Source: CALNYX01 sp942490925 (GTDB lineage Bacteria; Chlamydiota; Chlamydiia; Chlamydiales; JAAKFR01). From it: a stretch of DNA of 21,025 bases. Position numbers and translations under genes: made by a program. Position 1 is the first letter of the stretch. Each line of letters starts with the position of its first letter. Location of the stretch: assembly GCA_942490925.1 (NCBI GenBank), contig CALNYX010000013.1, positions 1-21,025 on the forward strand, given 5' to 3'. Shown in pieces: positions 9,427 to 17,287 of the stretch. Below the pieces are notes generated by a model that searched no databases, was not told where the DNA came from, and saw nothing but the letters and a program-made list of their open reading frames with translations.

Positions 9427-9458
9427 AGCGTTATTTTTGAGCAGTTAAAAATAACGCT
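9427..9458. repeat. Perfect 12-bp inverted repeat at the 3' end of the MFS gene
   Basis: AGCGTTATTTTT (9427-9438) and AAAAATAACGCT (9447-9458) flank an 8-nt loop and overlap the transporter stop codon. It would make a stable hairpin at the mRNA 3' end. Neither strand has a clean T-tract just after the stem, so it is not a classical intrinsic terminator; a 3'-end stabilising hairpin or a factor-assisted terminator is possible. Confidence 0.5.
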
Positions 9459-10731
9459 AAGAGTTGTGATTGAAAATTTCTGGCATGAAAAAAATAAGTC
9501 GACTGCCGGCTAGTATAGCTAATATAAGTAAAATGATTCCTGAAAAAATAAGGGCAAAAGATAATGAAAAACTATCTGAAACTAAACCTATAGATGGTCC
9601 TATAATTGCAAATCCAAATCGGATCACCAGGCTTCTTAAAGATAAAACCGTCGCTCGGGTTGAGGAACCACAGTTTTGGTTAATAAGATCTTTAAGTACT
9701 GGAGTTGCGTAGCCTCTTACTGCGTAAAAAAAATACAGACAGATAATAGCAGGGATGATCGGCAGCCACCCGAGAAAAATATACGTTGACGGTAGGTAGC
9801 AGACGATCAGTAAAATAGAAAACTTCTTGCCTAATACTTTCATTGCATACGATGCAAATGCAGCAATAATTGCGACAGTGAGATTGAGACTTACCCAGAG
9901 TGGTGTTATTGTTACCTCGGTAAAACCATTGGCGACAAAATATATCTGAGAACACCAGGCCATGCAGAGTGTGGTGATTCCTGTTATCGATGAGAGAAAA
10001 ATGGCACTGCTGAGTTTTTTATTTATGAGAATAGTATTTTTGCAGACAGACAGTATGTGTCGCAGCCCAGGTCGAGCAATAAGGGAATCCCTTGGTGGTT
10101 CAAGGAGCAATATGGAAGCGGGCACTGCAAGTGCGGCAATTATCGCCTGAGAAATATATACCGAACGATAGCTGAGAAAAGCAGCGATGAGACCGCCACA
10201 GACGGCGGCTATAGTTTCTGCAAAATTGCCAAGAGAAGTAATTCGTCCCTCGAACTGCAAATACTTGTGCTGGCGTTTTGTCGCCACCAAGCTGTCAAAA
10301 AGCATTGCTGAATCAGCACCTGAGATGAAGCTACCGCCTATACCTAAAGTAATCTCTGCCACCAGGAAACCAGTGAAATCATGAGATACTGAATAAATGA
10401 GGTATCCTAACGTACCCATGATACTACCGAGGATGAGTGTCTTTTTGCGGCCAACGACATCGGCCATATACCCGGAGGGAATTTCCATGATAGCCACACT
10501 CACCGAGTAGATGGCCTGGAGCAGGAATATATCAAAATCATTGAGGCCGTTTTCATTATAGAAAAGTGCAACAATGGGCATGATTAACATCAACCATTTT
10601 GACAATTTAATAAGATAAAGATAATAGATATTGAAACGATAGCTTCGTGGCATATTCAGCAAGGGATAGAAATTTGTGTGTTCTAAAAAAGACTGTTGAA
10701 CAATACTTAGTGGAGAAAAAGGAGCAGCCAC
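9457..10731 (-). CDS. Major facilitator superfamily (MFS) transporter
   Basis: Inner-membrane secondary transporter, 424 residues from GTG at 10731 or 398 from the ATG at 10653. Seen: about 12 hydrophobic segments, and the MFS motif A in the TM2-TM3 loop (GYMADVVGRKKTL, about residues 87-99 of the longer form), preceded by the acidic EIPSG element often found in drug and sugar exporters of this superfamily. The ATG at 10653 (MPRSYRFNIYYLYLIKL) may be the true start: the extra 26 residues are not membrane-like and the GTG has no ribosome site, but the ATG lacks a clear site too. Substrate unknown. Its stop lies within the inverted repeat at 9427-9458. Confidence 0.88.
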   Translation of the reverse strand: MAAPFSPLSIVQQSFLEHTNFYPLLNMPRSYRFNIYYLYLIKLSKWLMLIMPIVALFYNENGLNDFDIFLLQAIYSVSVAIMEIPSGYMADVVGRKKTLILGSIMGTLGYLIYSVSHDFTGFLVAEITLGIGGSFISGADSAMLFDSLVATKRQHKYLQFEGRITSLGNFAETIAAVCGGLIAAFLSYRSVYISQAIIAALAVPASILLLEPPRDSLIARPGLRHILSVCKNTILINKKLSSAIFLSSITGITTLCMAWCSQIYFVANGFTEVTITPLWVSLNLTVAIIAAFASYAMKVLGKKFSILLIVCYLPSTYIFLGWLPIIPAIICLYFFYAVRGYATPVLKDLINQNCGSSTRATVLSLRSLVIRFGFAIIGPSIGLVSDSFSLSFALIFSGIILLILAILAGSRLIFFMPEIFNHNS

Positions 10732-10885
10732 TAAAAAAGCATATTAGAAAATCTCTTTTCCGGGCTTTATCGGCTGCTTAAGAAATTATGGGAACAGCCT
10801 CACCCCCAAATGGATGCGAGTCTGTTCTTAATCTTAATATGATTGGTCAAGAGATAGCATCGGTCTTATCATTTAAATTACCAGA

Positions 10886-12136
10886 TCATGAAAGATGCTC
10901 GAGACCTGGTGCTGGAAAATGACAACATAAATTTTGAACTTCTTCAGCTGTTCGAGTTAGAAGCCCTTCGTTTTCTGGATCGGAGATAACCTTGTCGATG
11001 AAGCTGCTAATCAGCAACATTTCATTTTCTTTAAATCCGCGAGAGGTGACAGCAGGAGTTCCAATACGAATCCCACTGGGATCAAACGGTTTTCGTTTAT
11101 CAAATGGGACAGCATTGTAATTAAGTACAATGCCAGCTTTGTCCAGCGCCTTGGCAGCCGTTTTACCTGAAATATTTTTATTGGTGAGATCGACCAACAT
11201 GAGGTGATTGTCGGTGCCATTTGTGATAAGGGTGAAACCCATGGCCATGAGAGATTCAGCAAGGATTTTTGCGTTCTTAATTACCTGTACGGTGTATTGT
11301 TTAAAGGAATCTGAGGTTGCCTCTTTTAAGGCAACAGCAATTGCCGCTGTAGTGTTGTCATGGGGACCGCCCTGAACCCCTGGAAAGACGGCTTTGTCTA
11401 TCGCTTGTGCATGTTTCGCCTTGCAGAGAATCATCGCACCTCTTGGGCCTCGGAGGGACTTGTGTGTTGTTGTGGTGACGACATCGGCATAGGGAATTGG
11501 AGATGGATGGACACCGCCTGCTACAAGTCCTGCAAAGTGCGCCATATCAACCATGAGCAAGGCATTCACCTCGTCGGCAATTTCTCTGAATTTTGCGAAA
11601 TCCAGCACTCTTGGATAGGCTGAATGTCCGGCGATTATAATTTTAGGTAGCACAGATAATGCTTTTTGACGAATACTGTCGTAATTAATAAGTCCGGTCT
11701 CTGCATCAAGTTCATAGGATTGGGCGTTAAAATAACGACCTGAAATGCTAACCTTGGCACCATGAGTTAGGTGGCCTCCATGGGGAAGAGCCATGCCAAG
11801 GATGGTATCTCCTGGGTTGAGAAAGGCAAGGTATGTCGCAATATTGGCAGGTGAGCCCGAATAAGGCTGGACGTTAACGTGCTCTGCCCCAAACAAATCT
11901 TTTGCTCTTTTAATTGCTAATTGTTCGACCTGATCTATCAGTTGCTGTCCTTCATAATATCGCTTTCCGGCATACCCTTCAGAGTACTTATTGGTGAGAA
12001 TAGACCCGGTTGTTTCAAGAATAGCCCTTGAAACATAATTTTCTGAGGCGATCAATCTAATCTTGTCGGCCTGACGTTTTTCTTCCTGCTTGACCAATGA
12101 ATATATTTCAGGATCAAGCTTTTTTACACTTTCCAT
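10886..12136 (-). CDS. glyA: Serine hydroxymethyltransferase
   Basis: PLP enzyme interconverting serine and glycine while loading tetrahydrofolate with a one-carbon unit. It has 416 residues, the usual length. Motifs: ENYVSRAILE, NKYSEGYAGKRYYEG, the PLP-contact region VNVQPYSGSPANIA, MVDMAHFAGLVAGG, and the PLP Lys226 in TTTTHKSLRGPRGAMI; the C-terminal GIRIGTPAVTSRGF is intact. The start is clear: AAGGAG lies 5 nt before the ATG. It appears monocistronic. The 154-nt gap downstream, toward the MFS gene, shows no strong terminator. Confidence 0.98.
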   Translation of the reverse strand: MESVKKLDPEIYSLVKQEEKRQADKIRLIASENYVSRAILETTGSILTNKYSEGYAGKRYYEGQQLIDQVEQLAIKRAKDLFGAEHVNVQPYSGSPANIATYLAFLNPGDTILGMALPHGGHLTHGAKVSISGRYFNAQSYELDAETGLINYDSIRQKALSVLPKIIIAGHSAYPRVLDFAKFREIADEVNALLMVDMAHFAGLVAGGVHPSPIPYADVVTTTTHKSLRGPRGAMILCKAKHAQAIDKAVFPGVQGGPHDNTTAAIAVALKEATSDSFKQYTVQVIKNAKILAESLMAMGFTLITNGTDNHLMLVDLTNKNISGKTAAKALDKAGIVLNYNAVPFDKRKPFDPSGIRIGTPAVTSRGFKENEMLLISSFIDKVISDPENEGLLTRTAEEVQNLCCHFPAPGLEHLS

Positions 12137-12449
12137 TTCTTCTCCTTGTGGCGTGTCATTCTGTTAAGCCAGTACTAACCGTCATTACCGTTAGAGTTGC
12201 AGACAGTTACAATTTGGGACTTTCGAATTTCTAAGAGGTTAATGGACTTAGGATTATTTCAAAAGGAACCTGCAATTGAACTGAGTGGCTGTGCCCTAAT
12301 AAATATTTGTGAAGCATACCGTAATCAGTGAGGCGATTACTATAATAAAAACAGCAGTATTTGAACAGAAGAAAGTATAATAGTCCTTTAAAGGTGGGTG
12401 ATCCTGATGGGTGGTGAGGGCATGGTATGTTGCAACCGAGCTTTTGAGT
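12137..12449. other. Intergenic region between glyA and the GDPD-family gene
   Basis: This 313-nt, AT-rich gap is upstream of glyA and downstream of the GDPD-family gene (both minus strand). It should hold the glyA promoter. A short dyad, GTAATC (12321-12326) and GATTAC (12335-12340), has an 8-nt spacer, and CCTTTAAAGG at 12385-12394 is a 10-bp palindrome. I saw no glycine riboswitch core and no convincing small gene; the reading frame at 12296-12622 overlaps the real GDPD-family gene in another frame. Confidence 0.5.
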
Positions 12450-13271
12450 TTATGCAAATTTGGGGAAGTCAGTAATGACACCGGTAGCTCCCATTGTAAA
12501 AAGGTCCTGCTTTCGTTTGTCAGAATTAACCGTAAAAACATTAACGCCCAATCCGGCGGACCGGAGTTTCTTGATAAGAATATCATCGGTGATGTCGTCG
12601 GATGGATGATAAGCAGCAACACCTAGAGTTGTAAGATATTCGACAAGATTTTTGGGATGAGATCGTTCTTGTAATGCTGCTGTTGATATTGTTGAAACAC
12701 AATTTTTTGCTATAACGAGATAGTCATGATTGAAAGAGGAAATGAGGACTCGCGGAACAGAATTGGTTCTCTGAACTACTTCAAGCACACATTCTGTAAC
12801 CTGTGAGTTTACCTCTTTTCCATTATGATCTTTGATTTCAATGTTAATAGGAATTTTTCGCAAGGAAGGGTGACGTAGAACCTCCTCAAGGGTCATGATT
12901 CTCTGAGGAATCATCTGCATAAGTTTCACCGAAGACATTTCTTTGCTGAGAATCGTGCCGAATGGATCAGTGTTAAGAAACCATGATCCAGTGTCAAGAG
13001 TTTTGAGTTCGGGGATTGTCCAGTCATTTACCTGTAAAGATTTTATACCAAACACTAAACGTTTATCATGTGCGTTGCTTGTTCTTTCTAAAGTTGCATC
13101 ATGGATGACCACAGGAATCAAATCTTTGCTCATCTGGATATCCAACGTAATGAAATGGCAGCGGCCTATGCTAGCCATAAATGCAGCAAGACTATTTTCA
13201 GGATAGTGTGCTCGGAAACCTCTGTATGCAGCTATGAGCCGAAATGAAGAAAAATTATCAAAAAAGGTCAT
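12450..13271 (-). CDS. Glycerophosphodiester phosphodiesterase (GDPD/UgpQ) family protein with altered active site
   Basis: TIM-barrel protein of 273 residues in a family that hydrolyses glycerophosphodiesters to glycerol-3-phosphate and an alcohol. Family landmarks: YRGFRAHYPENSLAAF (16-31), DIQMSKDLIPVVIHDATLERT (44-64), DTGSWF (93-98), TLEEVL (127-132), NIEIK with Glu145 and Lys147, and the C-terminal NVFTVNSD...GVITDFP. No signal peptide, so cytoplasmic. Oddity: the first catalytic His of the usual HRG is Tyr16, and the first metal-ligand Glu of the usual ELD is Thr42; Asp44, His57 and Glu145 remain. It may be a divergent subfamily with different chemistry or weak activity. The gene stands alone and is divergent from the serine-hydrolase gene. 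Confidence 0.88.
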   Translation of the reverse strand: MTFFDNFSSFRLIAAYRGFRAHYPENSLAAFMASIGRCHFITLDIQMSKDLIPVVIHDATLERTSNAHDKRLVFGIKSLQVNDWTIPELKTLDTGSWFLNTDPFGTILSKEMSSVKLMQMIPQRIMTLEEVLRHPSLRKIPINIEIKDHNGKEVNSQVTECVLEVVQRTNSVPRVLISSFNHDYLVIAKNCVSTISTAALQERSHPKNLVEYLTTLGVAAYHPSDDITDDILIKKLRSAGLGVNVFTVNSDKRKQDLFTMGATGVITDFPKFA

Positions 13272-13617
13272 GGCAGTTAGCAGGCTAATTTATACTAAAA
13301 TGGCTACTTACTATGAAAATAAAGCTTTAAACAGCACAAAAGACTCACTCTTCTTGTGGTATATGCTTTAGATATTACTATAATTGGCATAACATATTGT
13401 TGCAACATTATTGAATGTGTTCGTGGCTCAATTGAAGCGCATTGTTGTTATTAAGGGAAAAACTGAGTTTTTTTTATAAAAATGTGGAATTTAGGGGCTT
13501 ATTGATGAAGTCAGGCTTGCAATTCAGAAGCAAGCTGAGTTAGAATTAAAGTCCTAGATTTAATTGATTTCAGGTATACATAACTAATATTCAAGTTCTG
13601 CTGGTTATTATCAAAAT
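13272..13617. other. Divergent intergenic region upstream of GDPD and serine-hydrolase genes
   Basis: This 346-nt AT-rich region must carry promoters in both directions. It has a perfect 10-bp palindrome TGTTGCAACA at 13398-13407 (possible operator), and a small hairpin GCTTGC/GCAAGC at 13515-13535 (9-nt loop) in the probable leader of the serine-hydrolase gene. A TATACA element near 13575 is a weak -10 candidate without a good -35. No coding frame is convincing. Confidence 0.45.
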
Positions 13618-15183
13618 ATGAAGTTTTCAGATTTATTACTTTTTAAATATCCTTTCATAGTTGTCCTTCTTTCGGCCATACTTTTAACGTGCTTTTTTCA
13701 ACCTGAAGTTTGGGCTGCGAAGAAAGATAAGTACGATATAATTTATATTTTGACAGGGGATCTCGAGAGAGTTCTTGATTATAAAGAAGAGTTGGAAGCG
13801 GTTTTTGATGCAAAAGTCAGGAAAAAGCTAAAAATAGTAGGACGGGGTGGGGAGTATGCACTGATTTATGACGGTAATGACTCCGCCAGTACTGTCACGA
13901 AAACACTTATAAGCCATAGTGAATTACTAAATGCAGCAGGTCTCGATGAGCCCTATGCAACCAAGGAACAAAATTTTCACAGTCTCTATAATGTCAGTTA
14001 TGGCATGGGGCCGAATCTGGAACCACTCAAAAAGAGATATGAACAAATTTATGGTTGTTTGGGTAAAGATGTCAAAAACGATCTTTTTATTGAAAAGACA
14101 GATTTTGGTAACTATGCCCTCATTTATCGCCGTCGCGGTGATAAAAAGTCAACCACTCGGGTAGCGAAAAAGCATGCTAAAATTCTGCGCTCAAAAAGGA
14201 TATCAACGTCGATTACTCGAGAAAACAATAATCAGGTCATGTACGGTGAATCAAGTTTAATTGATGAAGCTGGAGCTGATAAACCCATAATTTGTGATCT
14301 GCCGGGTAGGATTATCAAAAAGCCAGAAGTGGCTAAAATTGTCGCAACATCAAAGGCACATAAAGTAAAGCCAAAAACAAAGCCAGCTTTTTCTTCCTCG
14401 ACTGTTTCAAGATTTGAACGATCAATTGAGAAATACATCAACAAACTGAGAAGAAAAGGACGGATATCTAAAGATGAGTCTACAGGTTGGATGGTCTATG
14501 ATTTGGAAACAAATAAGAGTGTCATCGATATTAATGCTGATCAGGAATTTCAAGCTGCGAGTATGATAAAACCCTTTGTCGCTCTGGCTTTTTTTCATCA
14601 AGTCGAAGTGGGCAAGATTAAATATGGTCCTAAAAGTCGAAGAAAAATGGAAGCAATGATTCAGCGGAGTAGCAATTCGGCTACCAACTGGGTCATGCGA
14701 CAGGTAGGTGGGCCTGCAAAATGTGAAAGGATCCTGAAAAGACATTTTGGTCGAATATTTAAGAAAACGGAAATTAAAGAATATATCCCGGCCGGTGGTC
14801 GCACCTACCTCAATAGTGCTCCCCCTTCTGATTATGTGAGATTTTTAAAAGCACTTTGGAATAAAGAACTACCCAAAGGTAAAGAAATCCGCAGGTTGAT
14901 GGCTATGCCGGGACGCGATCGTCTCTATCATGGAACCTCTATACCCAAAGGAACTTTGGTTTACAATAAGACTGGATCCACTGGCCATCTTATTGGTGAC
15001 ATGGGAATACTTGTACCAAAAACAAAAAAAGGCGGGCGATTTCCCTATGTCATTGTCGGTATAATTGAACGACGTTCGAAAGCACGCAATTATGGCAGAT
15101 GGGCGGATTCACGTAGTCGGGTCATTCGCGAGGTATCAACGTTGGTTTATAAAGAATTGAAAAAGGAGCATCAACTGTTGTGA
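13618..15183 (+). CDS. Secreted serine hydrolase (class A beta-lactamase / PBP fold) with duplicated N-terminal module
   Basis: 521 residues with an N-terminal signal peptide or membrane anchor (about 1-33, ending VWA), so exported. Residues about 38-118 and 119-203 are two imperfect copies of one module, each reaching a YALIY strand (80-84 and 166-170) followed by a helix rich in S/T/K; the size and beta-alpha pattern recall SPOR-like domains. A basic linker (about 230-260) follows. The catalytic domain (about 262-515) has Ser315-x-x-Lys318 in QAASMIKPF, Ser351-Ser-Asn353 in place of SDN, and Lys451-Thr-Gly453. The omega-loop NSAPPSD resembles the class A loop, but the Glu166 position appears to be Arg or Thr (GGRTYLNSA), which argues against efficient beta-lactamase activity and for a peptidoglycan-directed enzyme. 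No ribosome site is seen. A strong terminator follows. Confidence 0.85.
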   Translation: MKFSDLLLFKYPFIVVLLSAILLTCFFQPEVWAAKKDKYDIIYILTGDLERVLDYKEELEAVFDAKVRKKLKIVGRGGEYALIYDGNDSASTVTKTLISHSELLNAAGLDEPYATKEQNFHSLYNVSYGMGPNLEPLKKRYEQIYGCLGKDVKNDLFIEKTDFGNYALIYRRRGDKKSTTRVAKKHAKILRSKRISTSITRENNNQVMYGESSLIDEAGADKPIICDLPGRIIKKPEVAKIVATSKAHKVKPKTKPAFSSSTVSRFERSIEKYINKLRRKGRISKDESTGWMVYDLETNKSVIDINADQEFQAASMIKPFVALAFFHQVEVGKIKYGPKSRRKMEAMIQRSSNSATNWVMRQVGGPAKCERILKRHFGRIFKKTEIKEYIPAGGRTYLNSAPPSDYVRFLKALWNKELPKGKEIRRLMAMPGRDRLYHGTSIPKGTLVYNKTGSTGHLIGDMGILVPKTKKGGRFPYVIVGIIERRSKARNYGRWADSRSRVIREVSTLVYKELKKEHQLL

Positions 15184-15241
15184 TGTTTACAGGGAAAGTC
15201 GGGCTCCTCATCCTTCTTACCCTTGCAATGGAACGCTTTAC

Positions 15242-15270
15242 AGTGCCCCTTTTGGGGCACTTTCTATTTT
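15242..15270 (+). terminator. Intrinsic terminator after the serine-hydrolase gene
   Basis: AGTGCCCC (15242-15249), loop TTTT, GGGGCACT (15254-15261), then TTCTATTTT. This is an 8-bp GC-rich stem with a T-rich tail. It ends only 12 nt before the next start codon, so it also lies inside the leader of the following gene if that gene is read from upstream. Confidence 0.85.
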
Positions 15271-15282
15271 AAGGGGAATGTT

Positions 15283-15582
15283 ATGAAAGTAATTATGGAT
15301 TTATGCGTAGTTCCAATTGGGGTTGGTGTTTCTGTTTCTGAGTATGTGCTGGCCTGCCACAAGGTTCTGAAAAAGGCCGGGTTGAAAACCCAATTACATG
15401 CTTACGGAACAAACATAGAGGGTGAATGGGACGAAGTGATGGCTGCGGTAAAAGTCTGCCATGAAAAAGTGCATGGGATGGGAGCTCCACGCATCACTAC
15501 GACTATTAAAATGGGTACTAGGGTCGATCGATCCCAAACAATGGAACAAAAGGTTGCAAGCGTCCTTGATAAGATTCAATGA
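15283..15582 (+). CDS. MTH1187-type thiamine-binding family protein (DUF77)
   Basis: 99-residue protein of the MTH1187/YkoF-like family, small ferredoxin-like-fold proteins reported to bind thiamine or related compounds. Family features: VVPIGVGVSVSEYV at the N-terminus, LHAYGTNIEGEWDEVMAAV in the middle (usually GTxIEGxxDEV), the GAPRITTTIKMGTRVD strand and TMEQKVASVLDKI at the end. The start at 15283 is chosen over an in-frame ATG at 15223 because GGGG at 15273-15276 lies 6 nt before it, the family N-terminus begins there, and the longer form would translate through the terminator. Its promoter is not obvious. I see no TPP riboswitch. Physiological role unknown. Confidence 0.9.
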   Translation: MKVIMDLCVVPIGVGVSVSEYVLACHKVLKKAGLKTQLHAYGTNIEGEWDEVMAAVKVCHEKVHGMGAPRITTTIKMGTRVDRSQTMEQKVASVLDKIQ

Positions 15583-15762
15583 TTGTCCAACCGAAACAGA
15601 CTGTATCTTGATATACGTCCCAGCAGCAAGATCATTTACTCAAATGAGAATATACTTTTCTATCTCAATTTTATAAGCCTATATTCAAGTAATGCATAAG
15701 CGCCTTGCTACCCAAGACATCTGGTTAGGGATCAAAATGGTAGAGATACTTCTGAGAGTATG

Positions 15763-16962
15763 TTAGCCAGGCATGGAGTGGAGATGACTATAGAGTGTTT
15801 TTAATGCGGATTGCTCCAGTTGATAAATACTTCCTCTGGTTACACCGTACACTTCACTAATCGAGATAACTGATTGTTCTTTATCTTGATATGGGGGTAA
15901 ACCATATCGGCGTCTGATGATATCGCCGCTTTTTTCTGACAGCAGTTGGTCAATAGCATCAAGCAAAGAGGTTTTCAGCTCGGAAGACTCAACCTTTCTG
16001 GCTGGTGAGGAGCTATCTTGACTGAATTCGAAATATAATTCAGATGGGTTGCTATTGAAAGTTTCTTCACCAGCTGTTGTTGCATTCTGAATTCGTGTTG
16101 TATATTTGTATAATTTTTCAGTGTCCTCAGTTTTTAGAGCTCTCGTGTATTGTTCTACAGTGTTGGAAGAAAGACGAATAAGACGACCACTTAACGATTG
16201 ACGCTGAATTTCTTTAAACACCCAGTTAGCGGCAAATGTTGAGAAACGAACGCCAGACGACTGGTGGTATCTATAGGCAGCTCTGGCAACACCGAAACTA
16301 CCAATCTGAACGGCATCTTCGAAAGTTACTGATTCTTTATATATATCGTTGATTTTGGCAACAAGAGTTTTAATCATTCTTGTGGTCAAAATCATGTAAA
16401 TATTTCTTATAGTATTGAGTTTTTCGACAATAGCGTGAAGCTCTAAAAAATGTTGTGTCTGTAGATCAGTTACTTTGGCATTATTGAGGATGCGGTTCCA
16501 TATACGGGCAAGGACAAGATGCTGGAAAGTCTTTGCTAGTGGGATTGTGGTGTTAGATGGATTCGAGCTAAAGAGGATGAGCGCTTCCTGTCGCTCTTCC
16601 TCGGACGATGCTATGCTGGAAGTTCCAAAAAATATTTTTCTATTTTGAAAGAGGTAAATATTTTGGACAATAGTCAGTGCTGCTTGTCTGAATATTCTTG
16701 AGTGCAAAACAAGTTCGGTGAAACGGTGGCGGAGGAGAAGCACTTCTGTCGCCATTTCCCTTTCATCTGCAACAGTTAATTGGGTATCATTTTTTCGGAC
16801 TGTCTGAGTAATTTCAGGTAAAAGTCCCTCTTGCTTTAATACCTTGTTTTCAAGATAAGCACTGAGATTAAGCGATTTGACCCGTTTTTCGAAAGGAATC
16901 GATGATGGTGTTGTCGGGAGGAGATCTATTAAATCAGGTAATTTTATTTGTTTATCAGGCAT
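15763..16962 (-). CDS. Divergent sigma-70 family RNA polymerase sigma factor
   Basis: 399 residues from the ATG at 16962. Region 1.2-like N-terminus (about 30-100), then a long less-conserved stretch (about 100-185). Region 2 (about 186-265) contains TFEDAVQIGSFGVARAAYRY and VRFSTFAANWVFKEIQR, corresponding to RpoD DLIQEGNIGLMRAV and KFSTYATWWIRQAI; region 3.0 follows as IRLSSNTVEQYTRAL. Region 3.1-3.2 is short and poorly conserved. Region 4 (about 333-395) ends in the helix-turn-helix ISEVYGVTRGSIYQLEQSALKTL, very like RpoD 4.2. It is probably an alternative (group 2/3) factor whose promoter set is unknown. The frame extends to TTG 17016, but that TTG is the first half of a perfect TTGACA, so the downstream ATG is preferred although it lacks a ribosome site. 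Divergent from the PilZ-like gene. Confidence 0.9.
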   Translation of the reverse strand: MPDKQIKLPDLIDLLPTTPSSIPFEKRVKSLNLSAYLENKVLKQEGLLPEITQTVRKNDTQLTVADEREMATEVLLLRHRFTELVLHSRIFRQAALTIVQNIYLFQNRKIFFGTSSIASSEEERQEALILFSSNPSNTTIPLAKTFQHLVLARIWNRILNNAKVTDLQTQHFLELHAIVEKLNTIRNIYMILTTRMIKTLVAKINDIYKESVTFEDAVQIGSFGVARAAYRYHQSSGVRFSTFAANWVFKEIQRQSLSGRLIRLSSNTVEQYTRALKTEDTEKLYKYTTRIQNATTAGEETFNSNPSELYFEFSQDSSSPARKVESSELKTSLLDAIDQLLSEKSGDIIRRRYGLPPYQDKEQSVISISEVYGVTRGSIYQLEQSALKTLYSHLHSMPG

Positions 16963-17287
16963 TTTGTGATTCTGTGTTATACGTATGTAGGTAAAAATAA
17001 TGCTTATAAATGTCAAACGTAGCTATATACAAATAAGGATATCACATATTGTTTTTAATATTAAAGAATTCCTCCTCGAAATGAGAAATTGTTATCAGTG
17101 AGGTGAATGAAGTGATGCAATGTTTTTGAAAAAATATCTGGTGCAGAGTCAAATGTATTCGTAATGCTCTCTGGAAAATACGGGTTAATTTAAAATTCAT
17201 CGGATTAAATAGATACTACCCAGACTTCGGTATCCTCTTCGATTTGTTGTGATAGAGGGTTTAATATTTAGAATATGGAGAACTCAA
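16963..17287. other. Divergent intergenic region, sigma factor / PilZ-like gene
   Basis: This 325-nt AT-rich gap contains a perfect -35 hexamer TTGACA on the minus strand at 17016-17011, 49 nt before the sigma start. At 17-bp spacing only a weak -10 (TACCTA) follows, so the promoter call is tentative. On the plus side GGAG at 17277-17280 serves as the ribosome site of the PilZ-like gene. No other coding frame is convincing. Confidence 0.45.

Noticed and set aside
12137..12300. Glycine riboswitch upstream of glyA
   Set aside because: None of the conserved glycine aptamer core elements could be found in the leader.
12296..12622. 108-codon minus-strand frame between glyA and the GDPD-family gene
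   Set aside because: It overlaps the GDPD-family gene in another frame, has no ribosome site and no recognisable protein features.
13381..13410. Sigma-54 promoter (TGGC ... TTGC) upstream of the serine-hydrolase gene
   Set aside because: The GG-to-GC spacing is 16 nt rather than the required 12.
15184..15282. TPP riboswitch before the thiamine-binding-family gene
   Set aside because: The conserved CTGAGA and ACCTG core elements are absent; only a terminator is present.
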